A stretch of DNA of 64,000 nucleotides from Duganella margarita (GTDB lineage Bacteria; Pseudomonadota; Gammaproteobacteria; Burkholderiales; Burkholderiaceae_D). Location: positions 62,001 through 126,000 of the forward strand of contig NZ_WWCS01000014.1 of NCBI RefSeq assembly GCF_009857535.1, given 5' to 3'. Below the pieces are notes generated by a model. It was not told the DNA's origin and searched no databases. It saw only the letters and a program-made list of their open reading frames with translations. Numbering within the stretch: position 1 is the first letter of the stretch; each line of letters opens with the position of its first letter. Shown here piece by piece: positions 15,494-23,501 of the stretch. A program made the position numbers and the translations under genes.

Positions 15494-16774
15494 TCAGAAC
15501 ACGAAATCCACGGCGGCGCTGAACAGCGACACCGGCTGGCCGGCGAGGAAGCCCGGCTGCACATTGATGAAGGTGCCGGTCGACCCCGGTTGCGGCAGGA
15601 TGCGGTCGTATTGCAGCTTGAGCGCGTAGCCGGCATGCAAGTCCCAGCGCACGCCGGCGCTGGCCGTGTTCTGGCGTGCAATCGCCGCCAGCAGCTGATT
15701 CAGGCCGCCGTTCAGTTGCGCGCCGGCCGCCCTGCGCTGCGCCGGTTGCCCGGCCAGGTCCAGTCCCGCCACGCGGTTGGGCACATTCGGGCGCGATACC
15801 GCATAGATCAGGTACGGCGTCAGGTCGCGGTAGCGATAGCCGGCGCTCAGGTAGGCGGCGGTTTTGTCGCCCATGTAGGAGTGGGCGTTCATGCGCGCGA
15901 TCTCGCCCATGGCGAACCAGCGGCCCGGATCGTAGTTGAAGCCCAGCGTGGCGACATAGGCCTGCTTGGGATCGAGCTCGTACTGGTCCGCCAGCGCATC
16001 GCCCTGGCGGTCGAACTGGCGCAGGCCGTCGAACAGGGGGCGAGCGATGTCCACGCTCAGATCCGCACGCAGTACACTGGCGCGCAAGGTCAGCGCGCCA
16101 GCCGTGGCGGTGTGCGACACACCGGTCAGGCCGTGCGCCCGCGCCCGCGCGTCCGGCGCCGCCGGAATATCGGTGCGGCCATAGAAGAACTGCGTCATGT
16201 GGTTGGCGGCGCCGGACTGCCAGCGGTAGCTCAGGTCTGCGCCGTCGCTGCTGGACAACGGAATCGCGCCGTACAGCTCCACCGGCGGCCGCACCCATGG
16301 CAGCGCGTAGCCGGCCTTGCGATAATCGCCGGCCAAAAACAGCGGCAGCGTGATGCGGCCGGCGCGCAGGCTCAGGTCCGGCGTGGCGCGGTACTGCACA
16401 TACGCCCACTCCACCGCCGGCGCGTAGCCGTTGCGCAGCGTGCGTTCAGATACCAGTTGCACCACCACCGACCAGTCGCCGTTCAGGCGCAAGCCGGCCT
16501 GCACGCCGGCACGGCTGTCCACCGTCGCACTCCACTGCCGGGCATAACCGACGGCGCCCGGGCTGAGGTAGTTGGCGGTAAAGTCGGCCTGGTCGCCGTT
16601 GCTGCGCGCCACACCCAGCGTGCCGAAGCCGCCCAAGGTCCAGCGCAGACCATCCTGATCGCCACTGGCGATGGTCGCCGGCTCGCCTGCCAGGGCTGCA
16701 CAGCAGCTCAGCATCAGCATGGCAGCCGTCGCAGTTACGGAGGCTGGGTATTTCGGCGCGAAGTTTACGGTCAT
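15494..16774 (-). CDS. Outer membrane porin-like beta-barrel protein
   Basis: 426 residues from the chosen ATG. Signal peptide (about 1-30, ending ALAGEPA), then alternating beta-strand sequence such as LRWTLGGFGTLGVARSN, WAYVQYRATPDLSLRAGRI and DRILPQPGSTGTFINVQPG, ending in the strand FSAAVDFVF with the terminal Phe typical of barrel proteins. It would let a small solute into the periplasm or serve as a surface receptor. An upstream in-frame start at 16924 gives a 50-residue extension with no signal-peptide character, so the ATG at 16774 is preferred. First gene of the operon with the PstS-like protein and the GGDEF/EAL sensor. Specificity is not evident. Confidence 0.85.
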   Translation of the reverse strand: MTVNFAPKYPASVTATAAMLMLSCCAALAGEPATIASGDQDGLRWTLGGFGTLGVARSNGDQADFTANYLSPGAVGYARQWSATVDSRAGVQAGLRLNGDWSVVVQLVSERTLRNGYAPAVEWAYVQYRATPDLSLRAGRITLPLFLAGDYRKAGYALPWVRPPVELYGAIPLSSSDGADLSYRWQSGAANHMTQFFYGRTDIPAAPDARARAHGLTGVSHTATAGALTLRASVLRADLSVDIARPLFDGLRQFDRQGDALADQYELDPKQAYVATLGFNYDPGRWFAMGEIARMNAHSYMGDKTAAYLSAGYRYRDLTPYLIYAVSRPNVPNRVAGLDLAGQPAQRRAAGAQLNGGLNQLLAAIARQNTASAGVRWDLHAGYALKLQYDRILPQPGSTGTFINVQPGFLAGQPVSLFSAAVDFVF

Positions 16775-17105
16775 ACGGTTCCTGTCATCTGCATCGGCAA
16801 CCCCACCGTCATGGCGCGCACGCGCGAGCGCTGGCGGCGCTGGCGGCGTCTGTTGTTGAGACTGGGTGGGAAGATTGTTCGGCGTCAGGCCGGCTATGGA
16901 AGCCGCTAGGGACGCGCGAGGCACAAGGCTGGGGTGCCGATCCGACGAATTATTCGGATGGATGAACTTTATACCGCTTTAACGAAACTGTCGATGCCAT
17001 AAGGCAACATATTTCGATAATTCTCTCCAAAAATCACACATTGGCATACCATTTAGATAACAGTGATAGCAAAATGATGACAGATAGCCTGCCCTATCGG
17101 CCATC
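16775..17105. other. 331-bp intergenic region upstream of the porin operon
   Basis: The part next to the porin gene is GC-rich and encodes nothing convincing; the distal part (about 16965-17100) is AT-rich. On the reverse strand GGTATAAAG (TATAAA at 16968-16973) is the best -10 candidate, with a poor -35, implying a leader of roughly 190 nt. An inverted repeat ATCCGA/TCGGAT (16940-16959) lies just downstream of that. A weak 5-bp hairpin (17083-17098) follows the hybrid-kinase stop. No small ORF is supported. Confidence 0.45.
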
Positions 17106-19913
17106 TTATGCTTGCGCCAATGCGAGCATCAGCTTGTCAATACTATATGGCTTGAGCAGCAGCTGGGCACGCTCCAGCGGCGCCTTGGGATGCTGGCCGC
17201 TGGCGTAAATGATGCGCAATTCCGGATGGGCGGCGCGCGCCTTGGCGGCCAGTACCTCGCCTGACATGTCGGGCAGCGAGATATCGGTCAGCATGACATC
17301 GACCGGATGCGCGGCCAGCAGCGCCAGCGCGCTGGCCGCATCGCCCGCCGCATGCACCTGATGGCCCAGCAGTTCCAGCAGCTCGGCGGTGGTCTCGCGC
17401 AGTTCCGGCTCGTCTTCCACCAGCAGGATGCGGCTCCCGCCCGCGCGCGCCGCCGTCGCCGTCTCTGCCGCCGGCGCCGCCAGTTCCGCCGTCACCTGCA
17501 ACTGCTGCTGGCGATTGCCCAGCACATGGCGGATCTTGCGCGCCAGCGCTTCCCGCGTGTACGGCTTGCCCAGCAAGTCGACGCCGGCGTCGAGCCGGCC
17601 GCCGTGGACGATGGCGTTCTCGGTATAACCGGAGGTGAACAGCACCGCCATGCCGGGCTGCCGCTCGCGCGCCTTGCGCGCCAGGTCGGGACTGCGCAAC
17701 GGACCGGGCATCACCACGTCGGTGAACAGCAGGTCGATTTGCATGCCGCTGTCGATGATGCTGAGCGCACTGGCGGCGTCGTTGGCCTTGAGCACCTGGT
17801 AACCCAGCTCGGTCAGCAGCTCGACCACGGTGGCGCGCACGCCCTCGTCGTCCTCCGCCACCAGGATGGTCTCCTTGCCGCCGACGATGGCGCGCGCTTC
17901 CGGTGCCAGCGGCGCATCCTCGGCCTCCGTCGAGCGCGGCAGATACAGCTTGACGGTGGTGCCGTTGCCCGGCTCACTGTAGATCTTCACATGGCCGCCC
18001 GACTGGCGCGCAAAACCGTACACCATCGACAGCCCGAGGCCGCTGCCCTTGCCTTCCGGCTTGGTGGAGAAGAAGGGGTCGAAGGCCTGCTCCAGCACTT
18101 CCGGCGTCATGCCGCTGCCGGTGTCGCTGACGGCGATCATCACGTACTGGCCCGGATTAAGTTCTGGATGCGCCAGCGCATAGGCGTCGTCCAGATGGGC
18201 GTTGCCGACTTCAATCGTCAGCTTGCCGGCCCCGTCCATCGCGTCGCGCGCGTTGATGCACAGGTTCAGCACCGCGTTCTCCACCTGCGTGGTGTCGACC
18301 AGCGTATGCCACAAGCCACCGGAGATCACCATCTCCACTTCGATTTCCTCGCCCAGGCTGCGGCGCAGCATATCCTCCATGCCGGCGATGAAGCGGCCGA
18401 TCTTGACCACGCGCGGATCGAGCGCCTGGCGGCGGCCGAAGGCCAGCAGGTAGCTGGCCAGTCGCGCGCCGCGCGTGACGCCGGCCAGCGCGTTGTCCAG
18501 CCGCCGCTCGGCGCGCGCATTGCCCATCACGTCGCCGGCCAGCAGCTGCAGGTTGCCGGAGATGACCTGCAGCAGATTGTTGAAGTCGTGCGCCACGCCG
18601 CCGGTCAGCTTGCCGATCGCTTCCATCTTCTGCGATTGCTGGAGCGCGGCGGCGGTGCGTTTCATCTCGTCCGCCGCGGCCCGTTCGGCCGTCATGTCGC
18701 GCCCCACGGCGTGCACAAAGCGCGCATCCGGCGCCGCCGTCCACGCCAGGATGGCATAGCCGCCGCCCTTGCGCTGCGTGCGGTTCTCGAATTTGAAGGT
18801 AACGGCGCCGCTGGCCAGCGACGCCATCTCCGCCCTGGACGACGCCATGTCGTCGGGGTGCACCAGCGAGTACACCGAGGTGCCCACCACTTCGGACGCC
18901 TCCCACCCCAGCAGCCTGGTAAACGCCGGGTTGATGGCTTTGACCCAGCCGTCCAGGTCGGTCACCAGCATCACGTCGGTGGAGTATTGCCACATGCGGT
19001 CGCGCTCCGCGGTGCGCTCGGCCACCTGCCGCTGCAGCATCGCGGCGGTCGCCTTCTGGTCGTGGATGTCGGTATTGGTGCCGACCCAGCGCTGCACGAC
19101 GCCTTGCTCGTCGACGATGGGCTGCGCGCGCACCAGGTGCCAGCGCCATTCGCCATCGGCGCGGCGGATGCGGAATTCGGTTTCGTAGGTCTGTGCGGCG
19201 GCGATGGCGGCGAACCATAAGTCGCCGGCGGCGTCGCGGTCGTCCGCATGCACCATCTGGCGCCAGCGCTCGCGGTCCATCGCTCCGGCCGGCGTGCCGG
19301 TATAGCGATACACCTGGTCGTTGAACCAGTCGACGATGCCATCGGCGCCGGAGGTCCACACCTGATTGGGCATGGCCTGCGCCAGCGTGCGGAAGCTGCT
19401 CTCGCTGGCGCGCAGGCGTTCGCTCTCCTCCTGCAGCGCGCGCTCGGCCTTGACCTTGGCGCTGGTCTCGATCACCAACACCATCACGCCCACCGGCACG
19501 CCCGCCTCGTCGACGATGGGCGAGTAGTCTAGATTCATCCACACCTGCTCGGCCTTGCCGGAGCGGTACAGGGTTAACTCCTGATCGACGTACGCCAGCG
19601 TGCCGCCGGCCAGCCCGACCTTGATGACGTGGTCATTGAAATCGGCCACCTCCGGCCAGGCCTCGCGCACATTGGCGCCAAGCGACATCGGATGGCGGTT
19701 GGCCGCGAACTGCGCGTAGCCGTCGTTATAAATCATCACCCCGGCCTCGCCCCACAGCGTGACGATCGGCACCGGCGAGCGCAAAATCAGCGCCACCGTG
19801 GTTTGCAGCGACTGCGGCCAGCCGCTCATCGGCCCCAGCGCGGTCTGGCTCCAGTCGTAGGCAGCGATGATGTGCGCGAGTTGGCCGCCGCCTTGCAGGA
19901 ATGGTGGAGTCAC
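17106..19913 (-). CDS. Hybrid sensor histidine kinase with PAS domains and two receiver domains
   Basis: 935 residues from GTG at 19913. N-terminal PAS-like module in the style PPFLQGGGQLAHIIAAYDWS with LGPMSGWPQSLQTT, two further PAS domains (about 175-290 and 300-415), HisKA with the phospho-acceptor in GGVAHDFNNLLQ (His442), HATPase (SDTGSGMTPEVLEQAFDPFF and GSGLGLSMVYG), then two receivers (LLFTDVVMPGP and VMLTDISLPDMSG). No transmembrane helix is present, so it is a cytoplasmic sensor; the family is common beside light or redox inputs, but the cue is unknown. The GTG was chosen because it begins the conserved part and lies 24-25 nt below a perfect TATAAT; an in-frame ATG at 19994 would sit upstream of that promoter. 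Confidence 0.88.
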   Translation of the reverse strand: MTPPFLQGGGQLAHIIAAYDWSQTALGPMSGWPQSLQTTVALILRSPVPIVTLWGEAGVMIYNDGYAQFAANRHPMSLGANVREAWPEVADFNDHVIKVGLAGGTLAYVDQELTLYRSGKAEQVWMNLDYSPIVDEAGVPVGVMVLVIETSAKVKAERALQEESERLRASESSFRTLAQAMPNQVWTSGADGIVDWFNDQVYRYTGTPAGAMDRERWRQMVHADDRDAAGDLWFAAIAAAQTYETEFRIRRADGEWRWHLVRAQPIVDEQGVVQRWVGTNTDIHDQKATAAMLQRQVAERTAERDRMWQYSTDVMLVTDLDGWVKAINPAFTRLLGWEASEVVGTSVYSLVHPDDMASSRAEMASLASGAVTFKFENRTQRKGGGYAILAWTAAPDARFVHAVGRDMTAERAAADEMKRTAAALQQSQKMEAIGKLTGGVAHDFNNLLQVISGNLQLLAGDVMGNARAERRLDNALAGVTRGARLASYLLAFGRRQALDPRVVKIGRFIAGMEDMLRRSLGEEIEVEMVISGGLWHTLVDTTQVENAVLNLCINARDAMDGAGKLTIEVGNAHLDDAYALAHPELNPGQYVMIAVSDTGSGMTPEVLEQAFDPFFSTKPEGKGSGLGLSMVYGFARQSGGHVKIYSEPGNGTTVKLYLPRSTEAEDAPLAPEARAIVGGKETILVAEDDEGVRATVVELLTELGYQVLKANDAASALSIIDSGMQIDLLFTDVVMPGPLRSPDLARKARERQPGMAVLFTSGYTENAIVHGGRLDAGVDLLGKPYTREALARKIRHVLGNRQQQLQVTAELAAPAAETATAARAGGSRILLVEDEPELRETTAELLELLGHQVHAAGDAASALALLAAHPVDVMLTDISLPDMSGEVLAAKARAAHPELRIIYASGQHPKAPLERAQLLLKPYSIDKLMLALAQA

Positions 19914-19943
19914 AGGGGAAAACAGAATAAATAAGGTTGCTGG

Positions 19944-19949
19944 ATTATA
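19944..19949 (-). promoter_or_regulatory. -10 element of the hybrid kinase gene
   Basis: Reverse-strand TATAAT with a predicted transcription start near 19937, giving a short leader to the GTG at 19913. The -35 region 17 bp upstream is T-rich and poor (GTTTTT). No Shine-Dalgarno precedes the GTG. Confidence 0.5.
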
Positions 19950-20028
19950 GCTTTGTCTACTACAGAAAAAACGCCCACTGCTGCAATCGTGCATTGCTAA
20001 GGAAATAAATTTCGGCTAACATGGTGAG

Positions 20029-20047
20029 AATAGGAATCATTATCATA
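20029..20047 (+). promoter_or_regulatory. Fur box of the fur-family gene
   Basis: AATAGGAATCATTATCATA matches the extended Fur consensus at 15 of 19 positions, including the unbroken run AATCATTATCAT. It lies 9 bp before the ATG of a Fur-family gene, so it suggests negative autoregulation by iron. Confidence 0.8.
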
Positions 20048-20056
20048 TAGAGACAC

Positions 20057-20509
20057 ATGGATATCCCCCAAGAATTGCGCAAACTCGGCTTGAAAGCCAC
20101 CCTGCCCCGCTTGCGCATCCTGCAATTGTTCCAGGAATCGAAAAGCAAGCACCTGAGCGCGGACGATGTGTATCGCCTGCTGCACGATGAACATATCGAC
20201 ATGGGCCTGGCCACGGTGTACCGCGTGCTGATGCAGTTTGCCGACGCCGGCATCCTGATCCGGCGCCATTTCGAGTCGGTGGCGTCGGTGTTCGAGCTCA
20301 ACGAAGGCGGCCACCACGACCACCTGATCTGCACCAACTGCGGCAAGATGGAAGAGTTCCTCGACGCCGACATCGAGCAGCGCCAGGAAGCCGTGGCGGC
20401 GGAGCGCAACTTCGTGCTGCACGAGCACTCGCTGTCCTTGTACGGTTTTTGCGGCGACTGCGCCGCCAGCCTCAAGCCGATGGGCGCCAGGAAGCTGCGG
20501 CGTTCCTGA
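20057..20509 (+). CDS. fur: Fur-family ferric uptake regulator
   Basis: 150 residues. An N-terminal winged helix (LGLKATLPRLRILQLFQ, HLSADDVYRLL, GLATVYRVLMQF) precedes a dimerisation domain with the family metal-site signature GGHHDHLICTNCGKMEEF, a second Cys pair GFCGDC and the His/Glu ligands expected of Fur. Ferrous-iron-bound dimers would repress promoters such as that of the TonB receptor at 10.3 kb, which carries a matching box. The usual Burkholderiales fur gene is flanked by omlA/smpA and recN; that context is absent, and the C-terminus differs slightly from what I remember of the main Fur, so this could be a second Fur-type paralogue. Its 3' end overlaps the convergent LysR gene by 38 bp. 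Confidence 0.88.
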   Translation: MDIPQELRKLGLKATLPRLRILQLFQESKSKHLSADDVYRLLHDEHIDMGLATVYRVLMQFADAGILIRRHFESVASVFELNEGGHHDHLICTNCGKMEEFLDADIEQRQEAVAAERNFVLHEHSLSLYGFCGDCAASLKPMGARKLRRS

Positions 20510-21389
20510 ACAGCGCTTCCACAAAGTCGACAAACGCCTTGATTTTGGCGGCGCGCTGATGGCGCTGCGGGTACAGCACCGACACGTCCGGCCCCGCCGC
20601 CTGCCACGGTTCCAGTAGCGGCAGCAACGCGCCGCTGCGCAGCGGCGCAATCAGCGACACCGTCAGATGCTGGACCACGCCGCCGCCCTGCACCGCCATG
20701 GCGATCAGCGAATCCACATGGTCCATCGCCACTATGCCGCGCGGCGTGGCGGTGAACGGCTGGCCGTCCTGCTGGAAGGCCCATGGCCTGATCTGGCGCG
20801 CCCTCGGATAGACAAAGTTCAGGCACGGCAGACGGTCCAGGTCATCCGGATGCTGCGGCTGGCCGTGCTGCGCAATGAAGGACGGCGCGGCGGCGCAGAT
20901 ATAGCGGTTGCTGAAAATACTGCGGCCGATCAGCGCGGAATCCGCCAGCTCGCCGATGCGCAGCATGACATCCACGCCCTCGTCCACCATATCGATCAGA
21001 CGGTCGCTGGCCGTCAGGCGCACGCTCAGTTCCGGATAGGCGGCCAGGAAGCGCGGCAGCGCCGGCGCCACATAGCCCTGCGCCAGAATGCCTGGCATGT
21101 CGACCCGCAGGCTGCCGCGCGGTTCGTGCAGCGCGTCGCTCAGGGTAGATTCCAGGTCGTCCATCTCGTCGAGCAGGCGGCGCGCCTGTTCGACGCAGCG
21201 GCGGCCTTCGTCCGTCAGCGACATGCTGCGGGTGGTGCGGTTCAGCAGCCGGACGCCGAAATGCGTCTCCAGCAAGCCGATTTGATGCGTGACCGATGAG
21301 GTGGAAATCCCCAGCTTGGCCGCCGCCCGGCTGAAACCTCCCTCATCGACCACGGCGCAGAACACCTTCAGCGCATCCAGCCTGTCCAT
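20472..21389 (-). CDS. LysR-family transcriptional regulator
   Basis: 305 residues. An N-terminal helix-turn-helix (MDRLDALKVFCAVVDEGGFS, then AAKLGISTSSVTHQIGLLE) and a periplasmic-binding-type effector domain (about 90-295) that begins RGSLRVDMPGILAQ. This is the AaeR/YhjC-like branch with aromatic- and quinone-linked targets. It diverges from the dehydrogenase gene at 21503 across 113 bp, the classical LysR arrangement, so that gene is the likely target. The effector is unknown. The C-terminal coding part overlaps the Fur gene on the other strand. Confidence 0.92.
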   Translation of the reverse strand: MDRLDALKVFCAVVDEGGFSRAAAKLGISTSSVTHQIGLLETHFGVRLLNRTTRSMSLTDEGRRCVEQARRLLDEMDDLESTLSDALHEPRGSLRVDMPGILAQGYVAPALPRFLAAYPELSVRLTASDRLIDMVDEGVDVMLRIGELADSALIGRSIFSNRYICAAAPSFIAQHGQPQHPDDLDRLPCLNFVYPRARQIRPWAFQQDGQPFTATPRGIVAMDHVDSLIAMAVQGGGVVQHLTVSLIAPLRSGALLPLLEPWQAAGPDVSVLYPQRHQRAAKIKAFVDFVEALFRNAAASWRPSA

Positions 21390-21471
21390 CCGTCTTCTCC
21401 TTGATTATGCGCGATTGCGGGATACTGCGTCCCAGCTTGCCCGGTTTTTCCCGGCGCGCGACTGCCTCAGA

Positions 21472-21501
21472 ATGACTCCATCATCCAACGACAGGAGTCA
21501 T
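21472..21501 (+). promoter_or_regulatory. Hairpin enclosing the Shine-Dalgarno of the dehydrogenase gene
   Basis: ATGACTCC (21472-21479) pairs perfectly with GGAGTCAT (21494-21501) across a 14-nt loop. The 3' arm contains the GGAG ribosome-binding site, 5 nt before the ATG at 21503, so folding would hide it. The same dyad may instead be a DNA site for the divergent LysR protein. Confidence 0.5.
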
Positions 21502-21502
21502 C

Positions 21503-22492
21503 ATGCAAGCCATCGTTTTGAATACCTTCGGCGCCCCGCTCACCCAACAGGAAATCACGCGACCCGCCGCCGGACCTGGCCAAGTGCTGGTGAAGGTGCA
21601 CGCCAGCGGCGTCAATCCGCTCGACACCAAAATCGCCGCCGGCAAGGCCGACCATGCGCGCGCCGTGCTGCCGGCGGTGCTGGGCATCGACCTGGCCGGC
21701 GTGGTCGATAGCGTCGGCGACGGCGTGCAAGGCTTGGCGCCGGGCGATCGCGTCTACGGCATGACCGGTGGCGTCGGCGGCGTGGCCGGTTCGCTGGCCG
21801 ACTACGCGGCAGTGGATGCGCGCCTGCTGGCCCGCATGCCCGACCAGCTGCCGATGCGCGACGCCGCCGCGCTGCCGCTGATCTTCATCACCGCATGGGA
21901 AGGACTGGTGGACCGTGCCCGCGTCAGCGCCGGCAAAACGGTGCTGGTACAAGGCGGCGCCGGTGGCGTCGGCCACATGGCGGTGCAACTGGCGGTGGCG
22001 CATGGCGCGCAGGTGTATGCGACCGGCAGCGCCGGCCAGCGCGCCGTCATCGAAAGCCTGGGCGCCGTCTTCATCGACCGCGATACGCCGGTTGAGGACT
22101 ACGTGCAGCAGCACACCGGCGGAGAAGGCTTCGACATCGTCTACGACACCGTCGGCGGCGCCGTGCTGGACGCTTCGTTCCGCGCCGCGCGCCGCTATCA
22201 TGGCCATGTGGTGAGCTGTCTTGGTTGGGGCACGCATGCGCTGGCGCCGCTGTCGTTCCGCGCCGCCACCTACTCCGGCGTGTTCACGCTGCTGCCACTG
22301 ATCAGCGGTGAAGGCCGCGCCCACCATGGCGACATCATGCACCAAGCCAGCGCGCTGGCCGCCGCCGGCAAACTGAAAGTGCTGCTGGACCCGGGGCGCT
22401 ACACGCTGACGGCGGACAGCGTCAGCGCCGCCCACCGTGCCCTCGCCGAAGGCACGGCCAAAGGCAAAGTGGTGGTCGAGCTTACGGTATAA
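21503..22492 (+). CDS. Zinc-binding-type dehydrogenase / NAD(P)H quinone oxidoreductase
   Basis: 329 residues of the MDR superfamily, quinone oxidoreductase (zeta-crystallin) branch. GroES-like N-terminal domain (HASGVNPLDTKIAAG, GIDLAGVVDSVGDGV, GDRVYGM) and Rossmann domain with VQGGAGGVGHMAVQLA as the cofactor motif. The Cys and His ligands of the catalytic zinc of alcohol dehydrogenases are missing, so it should use NADPH to reduce quinones or enones and not oxidise alcohols. It is preceded by AGGAG and a divergent LysR gene, which suggests induction by an electrophile. Its stop overlaps the FecR-domain gene by 11 bp on the opposite strand. Confidence 0.9.
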   Translation: MQAIVLNTFGAPLTQQEITRPAAGPGQVLVKVHASGVNPLDTKIAAGKADHARAVLPAVLGIDLAGVVDSVGDGVQGLAPGDRVYGMTGGVGGVAGSLADYAAVDARLLARMPDQLPMRDAAALPLIFITAWEGLVDRARVSAGKTVLVQGGAGGVGHMAVQLAVAHGAQVYATGSAGQRAVIESLGAVFIDRDTPVEDYVQQHTGGEGFDIVYDTVGGAVLDASFRAARRYHGHVVSCLGWGTHALAPLSFRAATYSGVFTLLPLISGEGRAHHGDIMHQASALAAAGKLKVLLDPGRYTLTADSVSAAHRALAEGTAKGKVVVELTV

Positions 22493-23129
22493 GCGTGTCC
22501 GCCTCGCCGAAGGAAGCCGGCGGCGCGAACTGCATGCCCGGGTTGGCGAACATCTTGACCGGCTTGGCGCGGTCATCCTTGATATAGCCGAACTGCCCCG
22601 GATCGTAACGGAACTCGCCCGCGCTGTTGACGATGGAGATGCCGCCGGCGCTGACATGCACGTGCAGGCCAGGCTCCAGGCCGGACGCAGCCGCCGTCAG
22701 GTACTCCAGGAAGAAGGTGGTGCCGCGTATGCCGATGGTGGCGCTCGGCGTTTTGACCGCAAACTTTTCCTTGCTACGCTTGCCCAGCAAGCCGGTCACC
22801 GAACGCAAACCGCCCTTCACCAGCGTGAAGGCGGCGCGGTCGCTTTCCGGCTTGGCGCTGTCGAACGAAAACTGATCGACCACCACGGTGGTCCCCGGCT
22901 TCAGCGTCAACTCGCTGTTATCGATGAAGCGCACCAGCGCATAAGCGCCGGCGGCGGTGACCAGCGTATCACCGCTCTCCACCTCCGACTTGGCATGCAA
23001 GGCCTTGGCCGCGCCAGACGCTGAACGCGCGCTCATCGCGCCACTCACCTGCACCACCACGCCCGCCACCTGCGCCGCCATGGCGCAAGTAGCTGCGACC
23101 CACAGCAGCAACGCCACCAGTATTCTCAT
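22482..23129 (-). CDS. FecR-domain periplasmic protein
   Basis: 215 residues. Signal peptide (about 1-19, CAMAAQ), then a FecR domain of about 100 residues: SGDTLVTAAGAYALVRFIDNSELTL is the typical beta-helical repeat, followed by KTPSATIGIRGTTFFLEYL. The C-terminal part (about 145-215) is not assigned. Unlike true FecR anti-sigma factors there is no cytoplasmic N-terminal domain and no ECF sigma gene or FecA-type receptor beside it. It is thus one of the many stand-alone secreted FecR-domain proteins of unknown function; carbohydrate or peptidoglycan contact has been suggested for the fold. The 5' flank is a decayed OYE gene, so the original neighbourhood has been rearranged. Confidence 0.82.
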   Translation of the reverse strand: MRILVALLLWVAATCAMAAQVAGVVVQVSGAMSARSASGAAKALHAKSEVESGDTLVTAAGAYALVRFIDNSELTLKPGTTVVVDQFSFDSAKPESDRAAFTLVKGGLRSVTGLLGKRSKEKFAVKTPSATIGIRGTTFFLEYLTAAASGLEPGLHVHVSAGGISIVNSAGEFRYDPGQFGYIKDDRAKPVKMFANPGMQFAPPASFGEADTLIP

Positions 23130-23189
23130 ACGACACCTTTACAAAATATGAATAGGCGGTTTTATACCACGGATGCCGGCGCGTGGACG

Positions 23190-23501
23190 ACGGCAACAGG
23201 TCGGCATCGCCTTTGCGCAGCATCTCGGCAGCCACGGGTGGGCGATCATCCAGCGTCTCCACACCTTTGACGCGCGGCTCGATGATGTGCCGATAAGCCA
23301 GGCCAAATTTATCCAGCTCGCGCGCGGCATGGCTGAAGCTCGCCTGCGGATTGGAATCCGTCACCGATCCCCACTGCCCGCTCGGCGACAGGCGCACGCC
23401 AACCCTGTCCGCGCCCCGCACGACGCCCGCGCTTCCACCAGCTCCAGCATCAAGCGCGCCCGCTTGTCGATGCTGCCGCCACAAGCGTCAGTACGCAGGT
23501 T
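23190..23501 (-). pseudogene. Fragment of an old yellow enzyme (NADH:flavin oxidoreductase) gene
   Basis: The reverse strand reads NLRTDACGGSIDKRARLMLE then LVEA, the OYE family N-x-RTD-x-YGGS signature, then after a frameshift near 23424-23432 continues VRGADRVGVRLSPSGQWGSV, DSNPQASF, FGLAYRHIIEPRVKG and PVAAEMLRK. All are recognisable OYE-barrel motifs in the right order. The N-terminal 170 or so residues and the C-terminus are missing, and the fragment begins exactly at the stop codon of the chemoreceptor gene. A last GDADLL may be the C-terminal family motif after an internal deletion. No function is expected. An intact relative is at 47061-48155. Confidence 0.8.

Noticed and set aside
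17106..19994. ATG at 19994 as start of the hybrid kinase
   Set aside because: It lies upstream of a perfect TATAAT at 19944-19949, adds residues that do not resemble the family, and would put the start close to the Fur box. GTG at 19913 begins the conserved sequence.
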